A stretch of DNA of 13,457 nucleotides from an uncultured Clostridia bacterium (GTDB lineage Bacteria; Bacillota; Clostridia; Oscillospirales; Ruminococcaceae), in contig CALLQQ010000012.1 of assembly GCA_938014915.1 (NCBI GenBank), positions 1 through 13,457 on the forward strand, given 5' to 3'. The notes beneath the pieces were generated by a model. That model searched no databases and was not told the DNA's origin. It was given only the letters and a program-made list of their open reading frames with translations. Below are positions 7,148-13,457 of this stretch, one piece after another. The position numbers were made by a program, and so were the translations under genes. The stretch's first letter is position 1; each line of letters opens with the position of its first letter.

Positions 7148-7270
7148 AGGGGGTAAGCAAGAAATAAAATTACAATTTCTTCAATGGAATATTTGTAAAT
7201 CGTATTATCTGCCTATTATAGGAAATAATACAGATATGATGCTTAGCTATTAAATAGTGTGGGCGCCAGT

Positions 7271-7300
7271 TTGTACGCTGAACTCTATATAGAATAGAAT
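7271..7300 (+). promoter_or_regulatory. Candidate proximal promoter for fabH
   Basis: TTGTAC (7271-7276), an 18-base spacer and TAGAAT (7295-7300), with the same -10 sequence and spacing as the distal candidate. It would start transcription about 40 bases before the fabH start. The -35 is weak, so an activator or minor use is possible. Confidence 0.35.
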
Positions 7301-7347
7301 ACCATAAAAAAAGACATTTAACAAGCACAATAAGAGGAGGAGATATT

Positions 7348-8340
7348 TTGAAAGGAATAAAAATCCTAGGCACTGGGCATTACCTCCCAGAGCTAATTGC
7401 AACAAATGAGGATTTTAGTAAAATCGTCGATACAAGTGATGAATGGATCACGAGCAGAACGGGCATTAAAGAAAGGCGCATCGCCAGTGGTGAACCTGTG
7501 TGGTTCATGGGTGTGAATGCTGCTAGGAATGCGCTCATTGATGCGAAATTAGATGTTGGCGAAATTGATTTAATATTACACACTTCAGTAACACCCGACT
7601 TTTACACACCATCAATGGCGTGCATGGTTCAGCGTGAAATTGGCGCAAAGAACGCAATTGGCATTGATGTAAATTGTGCATGTTCGGGTTTTGTATATGC
7701 ACTTGATATGGCAATGAAATACTTGCAAGATGATAATTATAAGAATATTCTAATAGTCAGCAGTGAGAAATTATCTAAAATAACCGATTATGAGGATAGG
7801 AGTACTTGCGTTCTATTCGGTGATGCCGCAGCAGCTTGCGTTATTACAAAGGGCGATGGCTTGTTTTCCTCCTATTTGGGGGCGCAGGTCGAAGATGCTG
7901 ATAAGCTATTTGCAAGAACGATAACGGACGATAACCCATTTTGCAACGATAATGACCAGCAGAAATACGATAATTTCGCCGATAGTAATGGGCAGTATAT
8001 CTACATGGACGGAAGAGAAGTATATAAGTTCGCTATAAAGGCAATCCCTAGAGCGATAAAGGGCGCATGCGAAAAGGCGGGAATTGACGTAAATTCGATC
8101 GATATGATAGTGCCACATCAGGCGAATGTGCGCATTATGGAAACTGCCGCCGCCAATTTAGGGCTGGGGATAGAAAAATTCTATATGAATTTAGAGAAAT
8201 ACGGCAATACATCTAGTGCAAGTGTGCCGCTATGCTTAGATGAATTTATAAAAGAGGGCGGACTAAAAGAGGGAATGCGAATATGCGTTGTCGGATTCGG
8301 CGGCGGCTTAACCTATGGAGCGGCAGTATTCGAGATTTAG
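7348..8340 (+). CDS. fabH: 3-oxoacyl-ACP synthase III
   Basis: Condenses an acyl-CoA primer with malonyl-ACP, starting fatty-acid synthesis; primer choice (acetyl or branched) cannot be told from the sequence. The 330-residue length is normal. The FabH signature TSDEWITSRTGIKERRIA lies at 29-46. The triad is Cys112 in CACSGF, His257 in VPHQAN and Asn287 in YGNTSSAS. The glycine-rich end is GFGGGLTYGA. The start is TTG at 7348: GGAGG (7336-7340) lies 7 bases upstream and the N terminus MKGIKILGTGHYLPE fits the family. It leads the plus-strand cluster, with fabK 29 bases downstream. The TTG start may keep its translation low relative to message level. Confidence 0.96.
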   Translation: MKGIKILGTGHYLPELIATNEDFSKIVDTSDEWITSRTGIKERRIASGEPVWFMGVNAARNALIDAKLDVGEIDLILHTSVTPDFYTPSMACMVQREIGAKNAIGIDVNCACSGFVYALDMAMKYLQDDNYKNILIVSSEKLSKITDYEDRSTCVLFGDAAAACVITKGDGLFSSYLGAQVEDADKLFARTITDDNPFCNDNDQQKYDNFADSNGQYIYMDGREVYKFAIKAIPRAIKGACEKAGIDVNSIDMIVPHQANVRIMETAAANLGLGIEKFYMNLEKYGNTSSASVPLCLDEFIKEGGLKEGMRICVVGFGGGLTYGAAVFEI

Positions 8341-8369
8341 CATAATTGCAGATATAGGAGGACTTAGCA

Positions 8370-9317
8370 ATGATAAAGACGAAATTAACTGATCTACTGG
8401 GGGTTGAATATCCCATAATTCAGGGTGGAATGGCATGGGTAGCTGAGGCAAAGCTTGCCGCCGCTGTATCGAATGCGGGCGGAGTCGGCTTAATCGCAGG
8501 TGGAACGGCGCCAGTAGATTATATAAAAGAGCAAATTGAAATGGCGAAGTCTTTGACGGATAAGCCATTCGGGCTGAATATAATGATGATGAGCCCGAAT
8601 GCCGCCGATTTAGCGCAACTAGCGATAGATGAGAAGATTGCAGTTATTACAACTGGCGCTGGGAATCCCGGCAAATATATAGAGGCATGGAAGAACGCTG
8701 GCATTAAAGTAATTCCCGTAATTCCATCGGTAGGACTAGCTAAACGTATGGAAAGAGCAGGCGCAGATGCAATTATAGCTGAGGGGACTGAAGCGGGCGG
8801 TCATATTGGTGAAATATCGACAATGTGCATAGTTCCGCAAGTTGTCGATGCGGTCGACATTCCCGTACTTGCAGCTGGCGGTATTGCCGATGGGAGAGGG
8901 CTGGCGGCGGTATTCATGCTTGGAGCATCGGGAGTGCAAATTGGGACGAGATTCTTAGTTGCCGAGGAATGCCAAGTTCATGAGAATTATACGCAGATGG
9001 TCTTAGGGGCGAAAGATACGGATTCGGCAGTGACGGGCAGATTCACAGGTCACCCCGTACGCTCAATTCGCAATCGCCTAACGAAGAAGCTAATTAATTT
9101 TGAGCGTGATGGCGGCACTCCGGAAGAATTCGAGCAAATCAGTGTTGGTTCTCTTAGGAAGGCGGCAGTCGAAGGGGATCTCAAAGAGGGGAGTTTCATG
9201 GCTGGGCAAGTATCGGGATTAGTGCACAAAATTGAACCAGCTAAAGATATAGTAGAAAGTATGTTCAGTGAGGCAGAAGAAATCATGAAAAATGGCGGAG
9301 GTGTTATAATTGAATAA
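8370..9317 (+). CDS. fabK: Enoyl-ACP reductase II (FMN-dependent)
   Basis: Catalyses the last reduction of each elongation cycle, trans-2-enoyl-ACP to acyl-ACP, with FMN and NAD(P)H. It is a TIM-barrel flavoprotein unrelated to the short-chain reductase FabI. At 315 residues the length is normal. It starts with LGVEYPIIQGGMAWVA (10-25). The key histidine is His145 in EGTEAGGHIGE. FMN-phosphate loops are visible as AAGGIADGRG and GVQIGTRF. Nitronate monooxygenase is the close alternative family, but the location between fabH and fabG and the GHIGE sequence settle it as FabK. No fabI is in the window, so this is probably the sole enoyl reductase of the cluster. SD AGGAGG lies at 8356-8361. Its end overlaps the fabG start by 8 bases. 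Confidence 0.95.
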   Translation: MIKTKLTDLLGVEYPIIQGGMAWVAEAKLAAAVSNAGGVGLIAGGTAPVDYIKEQIEMAKSLTDKPFGLNIMMMSPNAADLAQLAIDEKIAVITTGAGNPGKYIEAWKNAGIKVIPVIPSVGLAKRMERAGADAIIAEGTEAGGHIGEISTMCIVPQVVDAVDIPVLAAGGIADGRGLAAVFMLGASGVQIGTRFLVAEECQVHENYTQMVLGAKDTDSAVTGRFTGHPVRSIRNRLTKKLINFERDGGTPEEFEQISVGSLRKAAVEGDLKEGSFMAGQVSGLVHKIEPAKDIVESMFSEAEEIMKNGGGVIIE

Positions 9318-10053
9318 AACAGCATTGATAACAGGAGCAGGGCAAGGAATCGGCGCCGCAATTGCATTAAGGCTAGCGGCTGATGGATACAACATCGCAA
9401 TTAATTGCCGCACGGAAGATGATATTATAAATAGCGGTAATAAGGTAGCCGAGCAATGCAGGGAAAAAGGTGTAGAGGCTGAGTGCTTTGCCTGCGACGT
9501 ATCCGATTACAATGCCTGTGAAGAAATGGTGAATTCAGTCAAAGACAGATTCAACACGATAGATGTCCTTGTAAATAATGCAGGCATAACTAAAGACGGC
9601 CTATTAGCAAGAATGAGCGAAGAGCAATACGACGCAGTCATAAATGTTAATCAAAAAAGCATATTCAATATGATGAAACACGTCACAAAGGTAATGATAA
9701 GACAACGCAGTGGCAAAGTCATCAACATGGCATCGGTCGCCGGTCTATACGGGAACGCAGGGCAATTCAATTATGCCGCATCAAAAGCGGCAGTAGTCGG
9801 CATGACACTAACCGCCGCAAAAGAGCTAGGCTCCAGAGGAATAACCGTCAACGCAATTGCACCCGGATTCATCGAAACGCCAATGACCGCCAAACTATCC
9901 GAAAAGACGCAAGAAGCCATCCTAACCGTAATTCCACTAAAACGATACGGTAAGCCCGAGGAAGTTGCCGCCACCGCATCATTCCTAGCAAGTGATGATG
10001 CAAATTATATAACGGGACAGGTTATCGAAATCAGCGGCGGTATGTCCATGTAA
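9310..10053 (+). CDS. fabG: 3-oxoacyl-ACP reductase
   Basis: NADPH-dependent reduction of 3-oxoacyl-ACP to 3-hydroxyacyl-ACP, the first reduction of the cycle. A 247-residue short-chain dehydrogenase with cofactor loop TGAGQGIG (8-15), NNAG (89-92), Asn114, and the catalytic Ser142, Tyr155 and Lys159 in the order expected. PGFIETPMT and the ending GQVIEISGGMSM are typical FabG. The start is TTG at 9310. GGAGG inside fabK lies 8 bases upstream and the two frames overlap by 8 bases, implying translational coupling. The second half is richer in C-ending codons (acc, gcc, gtc, atc) and Leu codon cta than its neighbours, by eye. No terminator with a U run follows; a 207-base structured gap leads to fabF. 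Confidence 0.96.
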   Translation: MNKTALITGAGQGIGAAIALRLAADGYNIAINCRTEDDIINSGNKVAEQCREKGVEAECFACDVSDYNACEEMVNSVKDRFNTIDVLVNNAGITKDGLLARMSEEQYDAVINVNQKSIFNMMKHVTKVMIRQRSGKVINMASVAGLYGNAGQFNYAASKAAVVGMTLTAAKELGSRGITVNAIAPGFIETPMTAKLSEKTQEAILTVIPLKRYGKPEEVAATASFLASDDANYITGQVIEISGGMSM

Positions 10054-10058
10054 ACTTC

Positions 10059-10145
10059 GCATAATCGTTAAATTGCTTCTTCTCTAAGTCTAGCAGTATA
10101 TCCATACTGCGTCGCCTTATCGAATTCGCACTTTAAGCGATTATG
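10059..10145. other. Large imperfect hairpin element between fabG and fabF
   Basis: CATAATCG plus TTAAA (10060-10072) pairs with TTTAA plus CGATTATG (10132-10145), 13 bp with one bulged G at 10137. It encloses a perfect 7 bp hairpin GCAGTAT-ATCC-ATACTGC (10093-10110). No long U run follows, so it is not a standard terminator. It could be a structured leader or a processing or attenuation element for fabF; no known riboswitch class was recognised. Confidence 0.45.
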
Positions 10146-10172
10146 GGCATTGTGGAATTGCTTTTTAAGTCT
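10071..10172. repeat. Direct repeat AATTGCTT...TAAGTCT
   Basis: The pair AATTGCTT and TAAGTCT occurs at 10071-10091, with 6 bases between the parts, and again at 10156-10172, with only 2 bases between them. The copies flank most of the hairpin element and differ only by a 4-base indel. This suggests a local duplication in the gap or repeated binding sites. Confidence 0.45.
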
Positions 10173-10200
10173 TGAGAATATATCAAAGAAAATGATATTA
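10172..10200 (+). promoter_or_regulatory. Weak candidate promoter for fabF
   Basis: TTGAGA (10172-10177) followed after 18 bases by an extended -10-like TGA-TATTAA (10193-10201). The -10 matches only about four of six, so this is tentative. An internal promoter would fit the 207-base gap in an otherwise tight cluster. A second small hairpin, TATTCG(t)CTTA with TAAGCGAATA (10211-10221 with 10232-10241), lies just before the fabF ribosome binding site. Confidence 0.25.
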
Positions 10201-10260
10201 AGTATAAATATATTCGTCTTATACATAGAGTTAAGCGAATAAAATTAGTTGGAGGAATAC

Positions 10261-11493
10261 ATGAAACGAGTAGTATTAACTGGGGCTGGAGTTGTTAGCC
10301 CCATTGGGAATTCGTTAGATGAATTTTGGTCTAATCTTTTAGACGGCAAACACGGCTTTTCAGAAATTGACTGGGTAAAGGAAGATGACTTAAAGCCTAG
10401 AATAGCGGCACGTGTAAGAGATTTTGACCCGTCGGAGCATATTGAAAGAAAAGAGATGCGCCGCCTAGATAGATTCACACAATTTGCAGTGAGTGCAACT
10501 CACAATGCTATTGAAGATGCTGGTACTGACTTCTCCGATCTTGATCCATTCAGGGTAGGTGTAATCGTCGGTAGTGGCAAGGGCGGAATTGAAACAATGG
10601 AAAGAGAGCTTGAAAGATATCATAGTAAAGGTGCCGATAGGGTATCGGTATTTTGCGTGCCGATGATGATATCGAATATGGCGGCTGGTACAATTGCAAT
10701 GCGCCTTGGCTTTAAGGGATCGAATTACTGCCCTGTAACGGCTTGCTCGTCGGGTACTCATGCAATTGGTGAGGCTTTTCGCCTAATTAAACATGGATAT
10801 CTTGATGCGGCAGTTGCCGGCGGTTCGGAGAGTTCAAGCACGGGCTTTTCATTTGCTGGATTTAATAATATGAAAGCACTTAGCAAGTCGGAGGATCCCG
10901 ACAGAGCATCAATACCATTCGATGCTGAACGTTCAGGCTTTGTAATGGGTGAGGGTAGCGGAATTGTCATATTAGAAGAACTTGAGCATGCGCTTGCACG
11001 TGGGGCGAAAATATATGCAGAAATTACTGGATACGGCTCAACTTGCGATGCGTATCATATTACAAGCCCCGATCCCGATGGAATCGGAGCGGCGAAAGCA
11101 ATGGAGCTTGCAACTATTGAGGGCGGACTCACACCGGGGGATATTGACTATATTAATGCTCACGGAACATCAACGCCGCTCAATGATAAATTCGAAACAA
11201 TAGCAATTAAGCGCTATTTTGGCGATCATGCATATGAGATGGCAATTAATTCATCGAAATCAATGACGGGGCATCTGCTCGGTGCGGCAGGCGGAATTGA
11301 GGCGATAGTAACAATGCTATCAATTAAAAACCAAAAAGTGCATAGAACACTCGGATATAAAGTGCCCGACCCTGAATGTGATCTTGACTATGTAGTTGAG
11401 GGGACAAGAGATATGAAAATCAGGGCGGCTATTTCAAATTCATTAGGATTTGGCGGGCATAATGCTAGCCTTTGCTTTAAAAGATATGAATAG
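10261..11493 (+). CDS. fabF: 3-oxoacyl-ACP synthase II
   Basis: Condenses acyl-ACP with malonyl-ACP to elongate the chain by two carbons. The 410-residue length is standard. The nucleophile is Cys162 in VTACSSGTHAIG. The histidines are His301 in NAHGTSTPLND and His338 in MTGHLLGAAGG, and Lys333 is in SSKSMTGH. The C-terminal gatekeeping region SNSLGFGGHNASL (392-404) is intact. Start ATG at 10261 was chosen because GGAGG (10251-10255) lies 5 bases upstream; an in-frame TTG at 10249 overlaps that ribosome binding site and would add only MEEY. The Cys-His-His triad excludes FabH. FabB is less likely because fabF is the usual form in Bacillota. The stop overlaps the accB ribosome binding site. 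Confidence 0.96.
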   Translation: MKRVVLTGAGVVSPIGNSLDEFWSNLLDGKHGFSEIDWVKEDDLKPRIAARVRDFDPSEHIERKEMRRLDRFTQFAVSATHNAIEDAGTDFSDLDPFRVGVIVGSGKGGIETMERELERYHSKGADRVSVFCVPMMISNMAAGTIAMRLGFKGSNYCPVTACSSGTHAIGEAFRLIKHGYLDAAVAGGSESSSTGFSFAGFNNMKALSKSEDPDRASIPFDAERSGFVMGEGSGIVILEELEHALARGAKIYAEITGYGSTCDAYHITSPDPDGIGAAKAMELATIEGGLTPGDIDYINAHGTSTPLNDKFETIAIKRYFGDHAYEMAINSSKSMTGHLLGAAGGIEAIVTMLSIKNQKVHRTLGYKVPDPECDLDYVVEGTRDMKIRAAISNSLGFGGHNASLCFKRYE

Positions 11494-11505
11494 GGAGGTA
11501 TTAAC

Positions 11506-11952
11506 ATGGGGAAGATAGACAATTCAGTAAAAACAATTTCCGAACTAATTGAATTGATGAATGACAATGGTGTAGGCAAGCTTGAAGTCAAGGATGGTGA
11601 TTTCTCAGTCAAACTTGAAACGCTGAATTCTTGCATATCTAGCACACCAGCATCAACTGTATCGGTAACACAGGCGGCAGTAAGCACATCGGATAGTTGT
11701 GAGCCATCCGCCATTAGTGGGAATGTTATTACATCACCGATAGTTGGCACATTTTACGCAGCGCCCGCACCCGATCAGCCGCCATTCGTGCAAAAGGGCT
11801 CATCAGTAGGTAAGGGCGATGTAGTATTCATTATCGAATCAATGAAATTAATGAATGAAATTCAGAGCGAATTCAGCGGTAAAGTAGCAGAAATATATGT
11901 GGAGAATGGCGAGGCGGTCGAATTTGGAACGCCAGTTATGCGTATAGAATAA
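11506..11952 (+). CDS. accB: Biotin carboxyl carrier protein of acetyl-CoA carboxylase
   Basis: Carries carboxybiotin between the biotin carboxylase AccC and the carboxyltransferase AccAD, making malonyl-CoA. At 148 residues it has the AccB layout: an N-terminal helical part (KTISELIELMNDNGVGKLEV), a Ser/Thr/Ala linker (about 45-72), and a biotinyl domain. The biotin-accepting Lys114 lies in ESMKLMNEI, with Leu where the classic motif has Met. The thumb region SPIVGTFYAAPAPD (77-90) distinguishes acetyl-CoA carboxylase carriers from those of pyruvate or oxaloacetate enzymes. GGAGG (11494-11498) lies 7 bases before the ATG and begins within the fabF stop codon, so coupling is likely. fabZ follows after 34 bases. 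Confidence 0.95.
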   Translation: MGKIDNSVKTISELIELMNDNGVGKLEVKDGDFSVKLETLNSCISSTPASTVSVTQAAVSTSDSCEPSAISGNVITSPIVGTFYAAPAPDQPPFVQKGSSVGKGDVVFIIESMKLMNEIQSEFSGKVAEIYVENGEAVEFGTPVMRIE

Positions 11953-11965
11953 TGGGATAATCCCA
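11953..11965. promoter_or_regulatory. Palindrome TGGGAT-A-ATCCCA between accB and fabZ
   Basis: A perfect 6+1+6 inverted repeat begins at the first base after the accB stop. As RNA it could form only a four-pair stem (TGGG/CCCA). It might be a small processing hairpin that separates accB from fabZ on the message, or chance. No T run follows, so it is not a terminator. Confidence 0.3.
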
Positions 11966-11986
11966 CATGAAAGGAATGACTTTAAA

Positions 11987-12421
11987 ATGGGAGTTTTACT
12001 AAACAAAGAGCAAATTAAAGAGATAATTCCGCATAGGGATCCTTTTTTATTAATAGATGAAGTCCTAGAACTTGAGGCAGGCAAACGTGTAGTAGCGAGG
12101 AAATATCTTGCCGAAGATGAGGATTGGTTCAGGGGGCATTTCCCGGGGACACCTGTTCAACCTGGTGTGCTTATTATAGAAATGCTAGCGCAAGCAGGCG
12201 CAGTATGCACATTATCACTACCAGAGAATAAGGGCAAAATTGCCTTCTTTGCCGGCATTGATAAAGCTAGATTCCGCAGGAAAGTCCTACCCGGAGAAAC
12301 CCTAACATTAGAGGTAGAAATTATTAAAGTTCGGGGACCGCTTGGAATCGGGAAAGCAACCGCATATGTCGATGGTCAGCGAGCAGTTACGGCGGAAATT
12401 TCGTTTGCGTTGGGAGATTAG
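11987..12421 (+). CDS. fabZ: 3-hydroxyacyl-ACP dehydratase
   Basis: Removes water from 3-hydroxyacyl-ACP to give the enoyl-ACP reduced by FabK. A 144-residue hot-dog-fold protein. It opens with IIPHRDPFLLIDEV (13-26). The catalytic His51 lies in FRGHFPGTPVQPG and Glu65 in IIEMLAQAG; FFAGIDKARFRRKVLPGE is the usual second signature. FabA is excluded because the family-specific Asp version of the active site is not present. The ATG at 11987 has AAAGGA about 11 bases upstream, a somewhat long spacing. The TAG stop is 2 bases before the accC ATG, and the end of fabZ supplies the accC ribosome binding site (GGGAG). Confidence 0.95.
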   Translation: MGVLLNKEQIKEIIPHRDPFLLIDEVLELEAGKRVVARKYLAEDEDWFRGHFPGTPVQPGVLIIEMLAQAGAVCTLSLPENKGKIAFFAGIDKARFRRKVLPGETLTLEVEIIKVRGPLGIGKATAYVDGQRAVTAEISFALGD

Positions 12422-12423
12422 CC

Positions 12424-13457
12424 ATGTATAAAAAGGTTTTAATCGCCAACCGTGGCGAAATTGCAGTGAGGATTATCAGAGCTTGTCGTGAGCTAGGAAT
12501 AAAAACAGTTGCCGTATATTCGACGGCGGATTCGAACGCCCTCCATGCTAAAATTGCCGATGAGGCGGTTTGCATTGGACCAGCGGCGACTAAGGATAGT
12601 TATCTTAACTCAAAGGCATTACTTGCAGTATGCGAGCAAACGGGCGCACAGGCAATTCATCCAGGATTCGGATTCCTATCGGAAAGTGCATCATTTGCAC
12701 GTTTATGCGAGCAATGCGGTGTGGACTTTATCGGACCATCCGCCGATACAATTGAGATGATGGGCGATAAATCGAGGGCGAAAGATACGATGAAAAACGT
12801 CGGCGTTCCAGTCATACCCGGATCGGACGGCATAGTGAAAGATGCAAAAGAGGGCAAGAAAATAGCCGATGAAATTGGCTATCCTGTTATGGTGAAAGCA
12901 TCTGCTGGCGGTGGCGGGCGAGGAATTCGCCTTGTCAATTGTGAGCAGGAGCTTGAATCGGCGCTACTTGCCGCACAGCAGGAGGCATTGTCATATTTCA
13001 ATGATGGCAGCGTATATATAGAGAAGTTCATTATCAATCCGCGCCATGTTGAGGTTCAGATACTGGGCGATAAACATGGGAATGTGATTCATCTAGGCGA
13101 GAGGGACTGTTCATTACAGCGCCGCAATCAGAAGGTTATAGAGGAATCACCAAGCCCGATTATGAGTGAGGAGCTTCGCAATAAGATGGGTGAAGCTGCC
13201 GTTGCCGCGGCGAAGGCTTGTGGCTATTATAATGCTGGTACAATCGAATTCCTAGTCGATGAAGAAGAGAATTTCTACTTTATGGAGATGAATACTAGAA
13301 TACAGGTCGAACATCCTATTACTGAAATGGTAACGGGTATAAATCTTGTTAATTGGCAGATAAAAATATCACACGGTGAAGAGTTAACTATCAAGCAAGA
13401 AGATGTAAAGTTGACAGGACACTCAATCGAGTGTAGAATAAATGCAGAAAATCCGAA
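12424..13457 (+). CDS. accC: Biotin carboxylase subunit of acetyl-CoA carboxylase (3' partial)
   Basis: ATP-dependent carboxylation of the biotin on AccB. 344 codons are present of about 450 expected; the frame is open and unbroken to the window end. The start MYKKVLIANRGEIAVRIIRA is canonical. Visible are HPGFGFLSE (79-87), Lys158 and the ATP-grasp glycine loop SAGGGGRG (160-167), NPRHVEVQ (205-212), GERDCSLQRRNQK (225-237) with Cys229 and Lys237, and MEMNTRIQVEHP (287-298) with Glu288, Arg292 and Glu296. These agree closely with the E. coli enzyme. The neighbours accB and fabZ mark it as the acetyl-CoA carboxylase subunit rather than pyruvate carboxylase. accD and accA would be expected beyond the window. 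Confidence 0.96.
   Translation, partial: MYKKVLIANRGEIAVRIIRACRELGIKTVAVYSTADSNALHAKIADEAVCIGPAATKDSYLNSKALLAVCEQTGAQAIHPGFGFLSESASFARLCEQCGVDFIGPSADTIEMMGDKSRAKDTMKNVGVPVIPGSDGIVKDAKEGKKIADEIGYPVMVKASAGGGGRGIRLVNCEQELESALLAAQQEALSYFNDGSVYIEKFIINPRHVEVQILGDKHGNVIHLGERDCSLQRRNQKVIEESPSPIMSEELRNKMGEAAVAAAKACGYYNAGTIEFLVDEEENFYFMEMNTRIQVEHPITEMVTGINLVNWQIKISHGEELTIKQEDVKLTGHSIECRINAENP

Larger units (their letters stand above)
7034..7347. promoter_or_regulatory. Divergent fabD/fabH promoter and control region
   Basis: The 314 bases carry no convincing gene. They contain an 8-base direct repeat CCAACAAA (7087-7094 and 7099-7106; 12-base period). TAGAATA occurs four times (7057, 7142, 7290 and 7295, the last two overlapping). 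There is an inverted repeat TTGAC-AA-GTCAA (7118-7129). Small hairpins are AAGAAAT/ATTTCTT (7159-7165 with 7175-7181) and CCTAT-T-ATAGG (7212-7222), the latter nested inside TATCTG/CAGATA (7206-7211 with 7231-7236). No clear consensus promoter for fabD was found on the minus strand. I do not recognise a known fatty-acid regulator box. Confidence 0.55.

Noticed and set aside
7148..7347. T-box or known riboswitch in the fabH leader
   Set aside because: No T-box sequence, specifier arrangement or terminator/antiterminator pair was found; the stems are short and AT-rich.
8370..9317. Nitronate monooxygenase as the identity of the fabK product
   Set aside because: The families are related, but the position between fabH and fabG and the GGHIGE histidine motif favour FabK.
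10249..10260. TTG start of fabF four codons upstream
   Set aside because: It overlaps the GGAGG that serves the ATG at 10261.
10054..10260. A small or decayed acpP gene between fabG and fabF
   Set aside because: No frame shows the Asp-Ser-Leu attachment motif or an acidic ACP-like sequence in any reading frame.
12424..13457. Pyruvate carboxylase or urea carboxylase N-terminal domain
   Set aside because: It lies directly after accB and fabZ, and a separate biotin carrier gene is present, so accC is the simplest reading.
1..13457. CRISPR array, insertion sequence, phage, tRNA or rRNA
   Set aside because: No regularly spaced direct repeats, transposase or integrase motifs, terminal inverted repeats or RNA-gene signatures were seen.

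Overview
The window reads as chromosomal DNA of a low-GC Gram-positive bacterium, most likely an uncultured gut-type clostridium (Bacillota). The reasons are two lipoproteins with lipoboxes, a sigma-A promoter matching consensus exactly, strong GGAGG-type ribosome binding sites, TTG start codons on three genes, and a type II fatty-acid synthesis cluster with the FMN enoyl reductase FabK instead of FabI. The genus cannot be fixed from the sequence alone.

Layout. (1) Positions 1-2508, plus strand: the 3' part of an SGNH/GDSL-hydrolase lipoprotein gene ending in a hairpin terminator, then a separately promoted lipoprotein of unknown function. (2) Positions 2509-2593: a short convergent gap packed with hairpins, including a bidirectional terminator. 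(3) Positions 7033-2594, minus strand: a tight operon fabD-aroE-aroK-ftsA-like. It joins malonyl transfer to ACP, two shikimate-pathway steps and an unusual actin-fold ATPase. (4) Positions 7034-7347: a divergent promoter region rich in short repeats. (5) Positions 7348-10053, plus strand: fabH-fabK-fabG. (6) Positions 10054-10260: a noncoding gap with a large imperfect hairpin and repeated motifs. (7) Positions 10261-13457, plus strand: fabF-accB-fabZ-accC, with accC running off the window.

How the genes work together. AccB and AccC (with AccD and AccA, expected just downstream but outside the window) make malonyl-CoA. FabD moves malonyl to ACP. FabH starts the chain, FabF elongates it, FabG reduces the ketone, FabZ dehydrates and FabK reduces the enoyl group. 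One full elongation cycle is therefore encoded here, except for the acyl carrier protein. The ACP gene is absent, and the gap between fabG and fabF, one of the usual places for acpP, holds structured noncoding DNA instead. fabD sits across the divergent promoter region, so one intergenic region could coordinate fatty-acid synthesis with aromatic amino-acid synthesis and the FtsA-like protein.

Most of the window is well-known metabolism. The least conventional item is the FtsA-like protein. It has a basic AT-hook-like N-terminal tail and a C-terminal extension with four NG-x11-GD units of identical internal spacing. The hairpin and repeat architectures at 2529-2609, 7034-7347 and 10059-10241 are the other things worth a second look.
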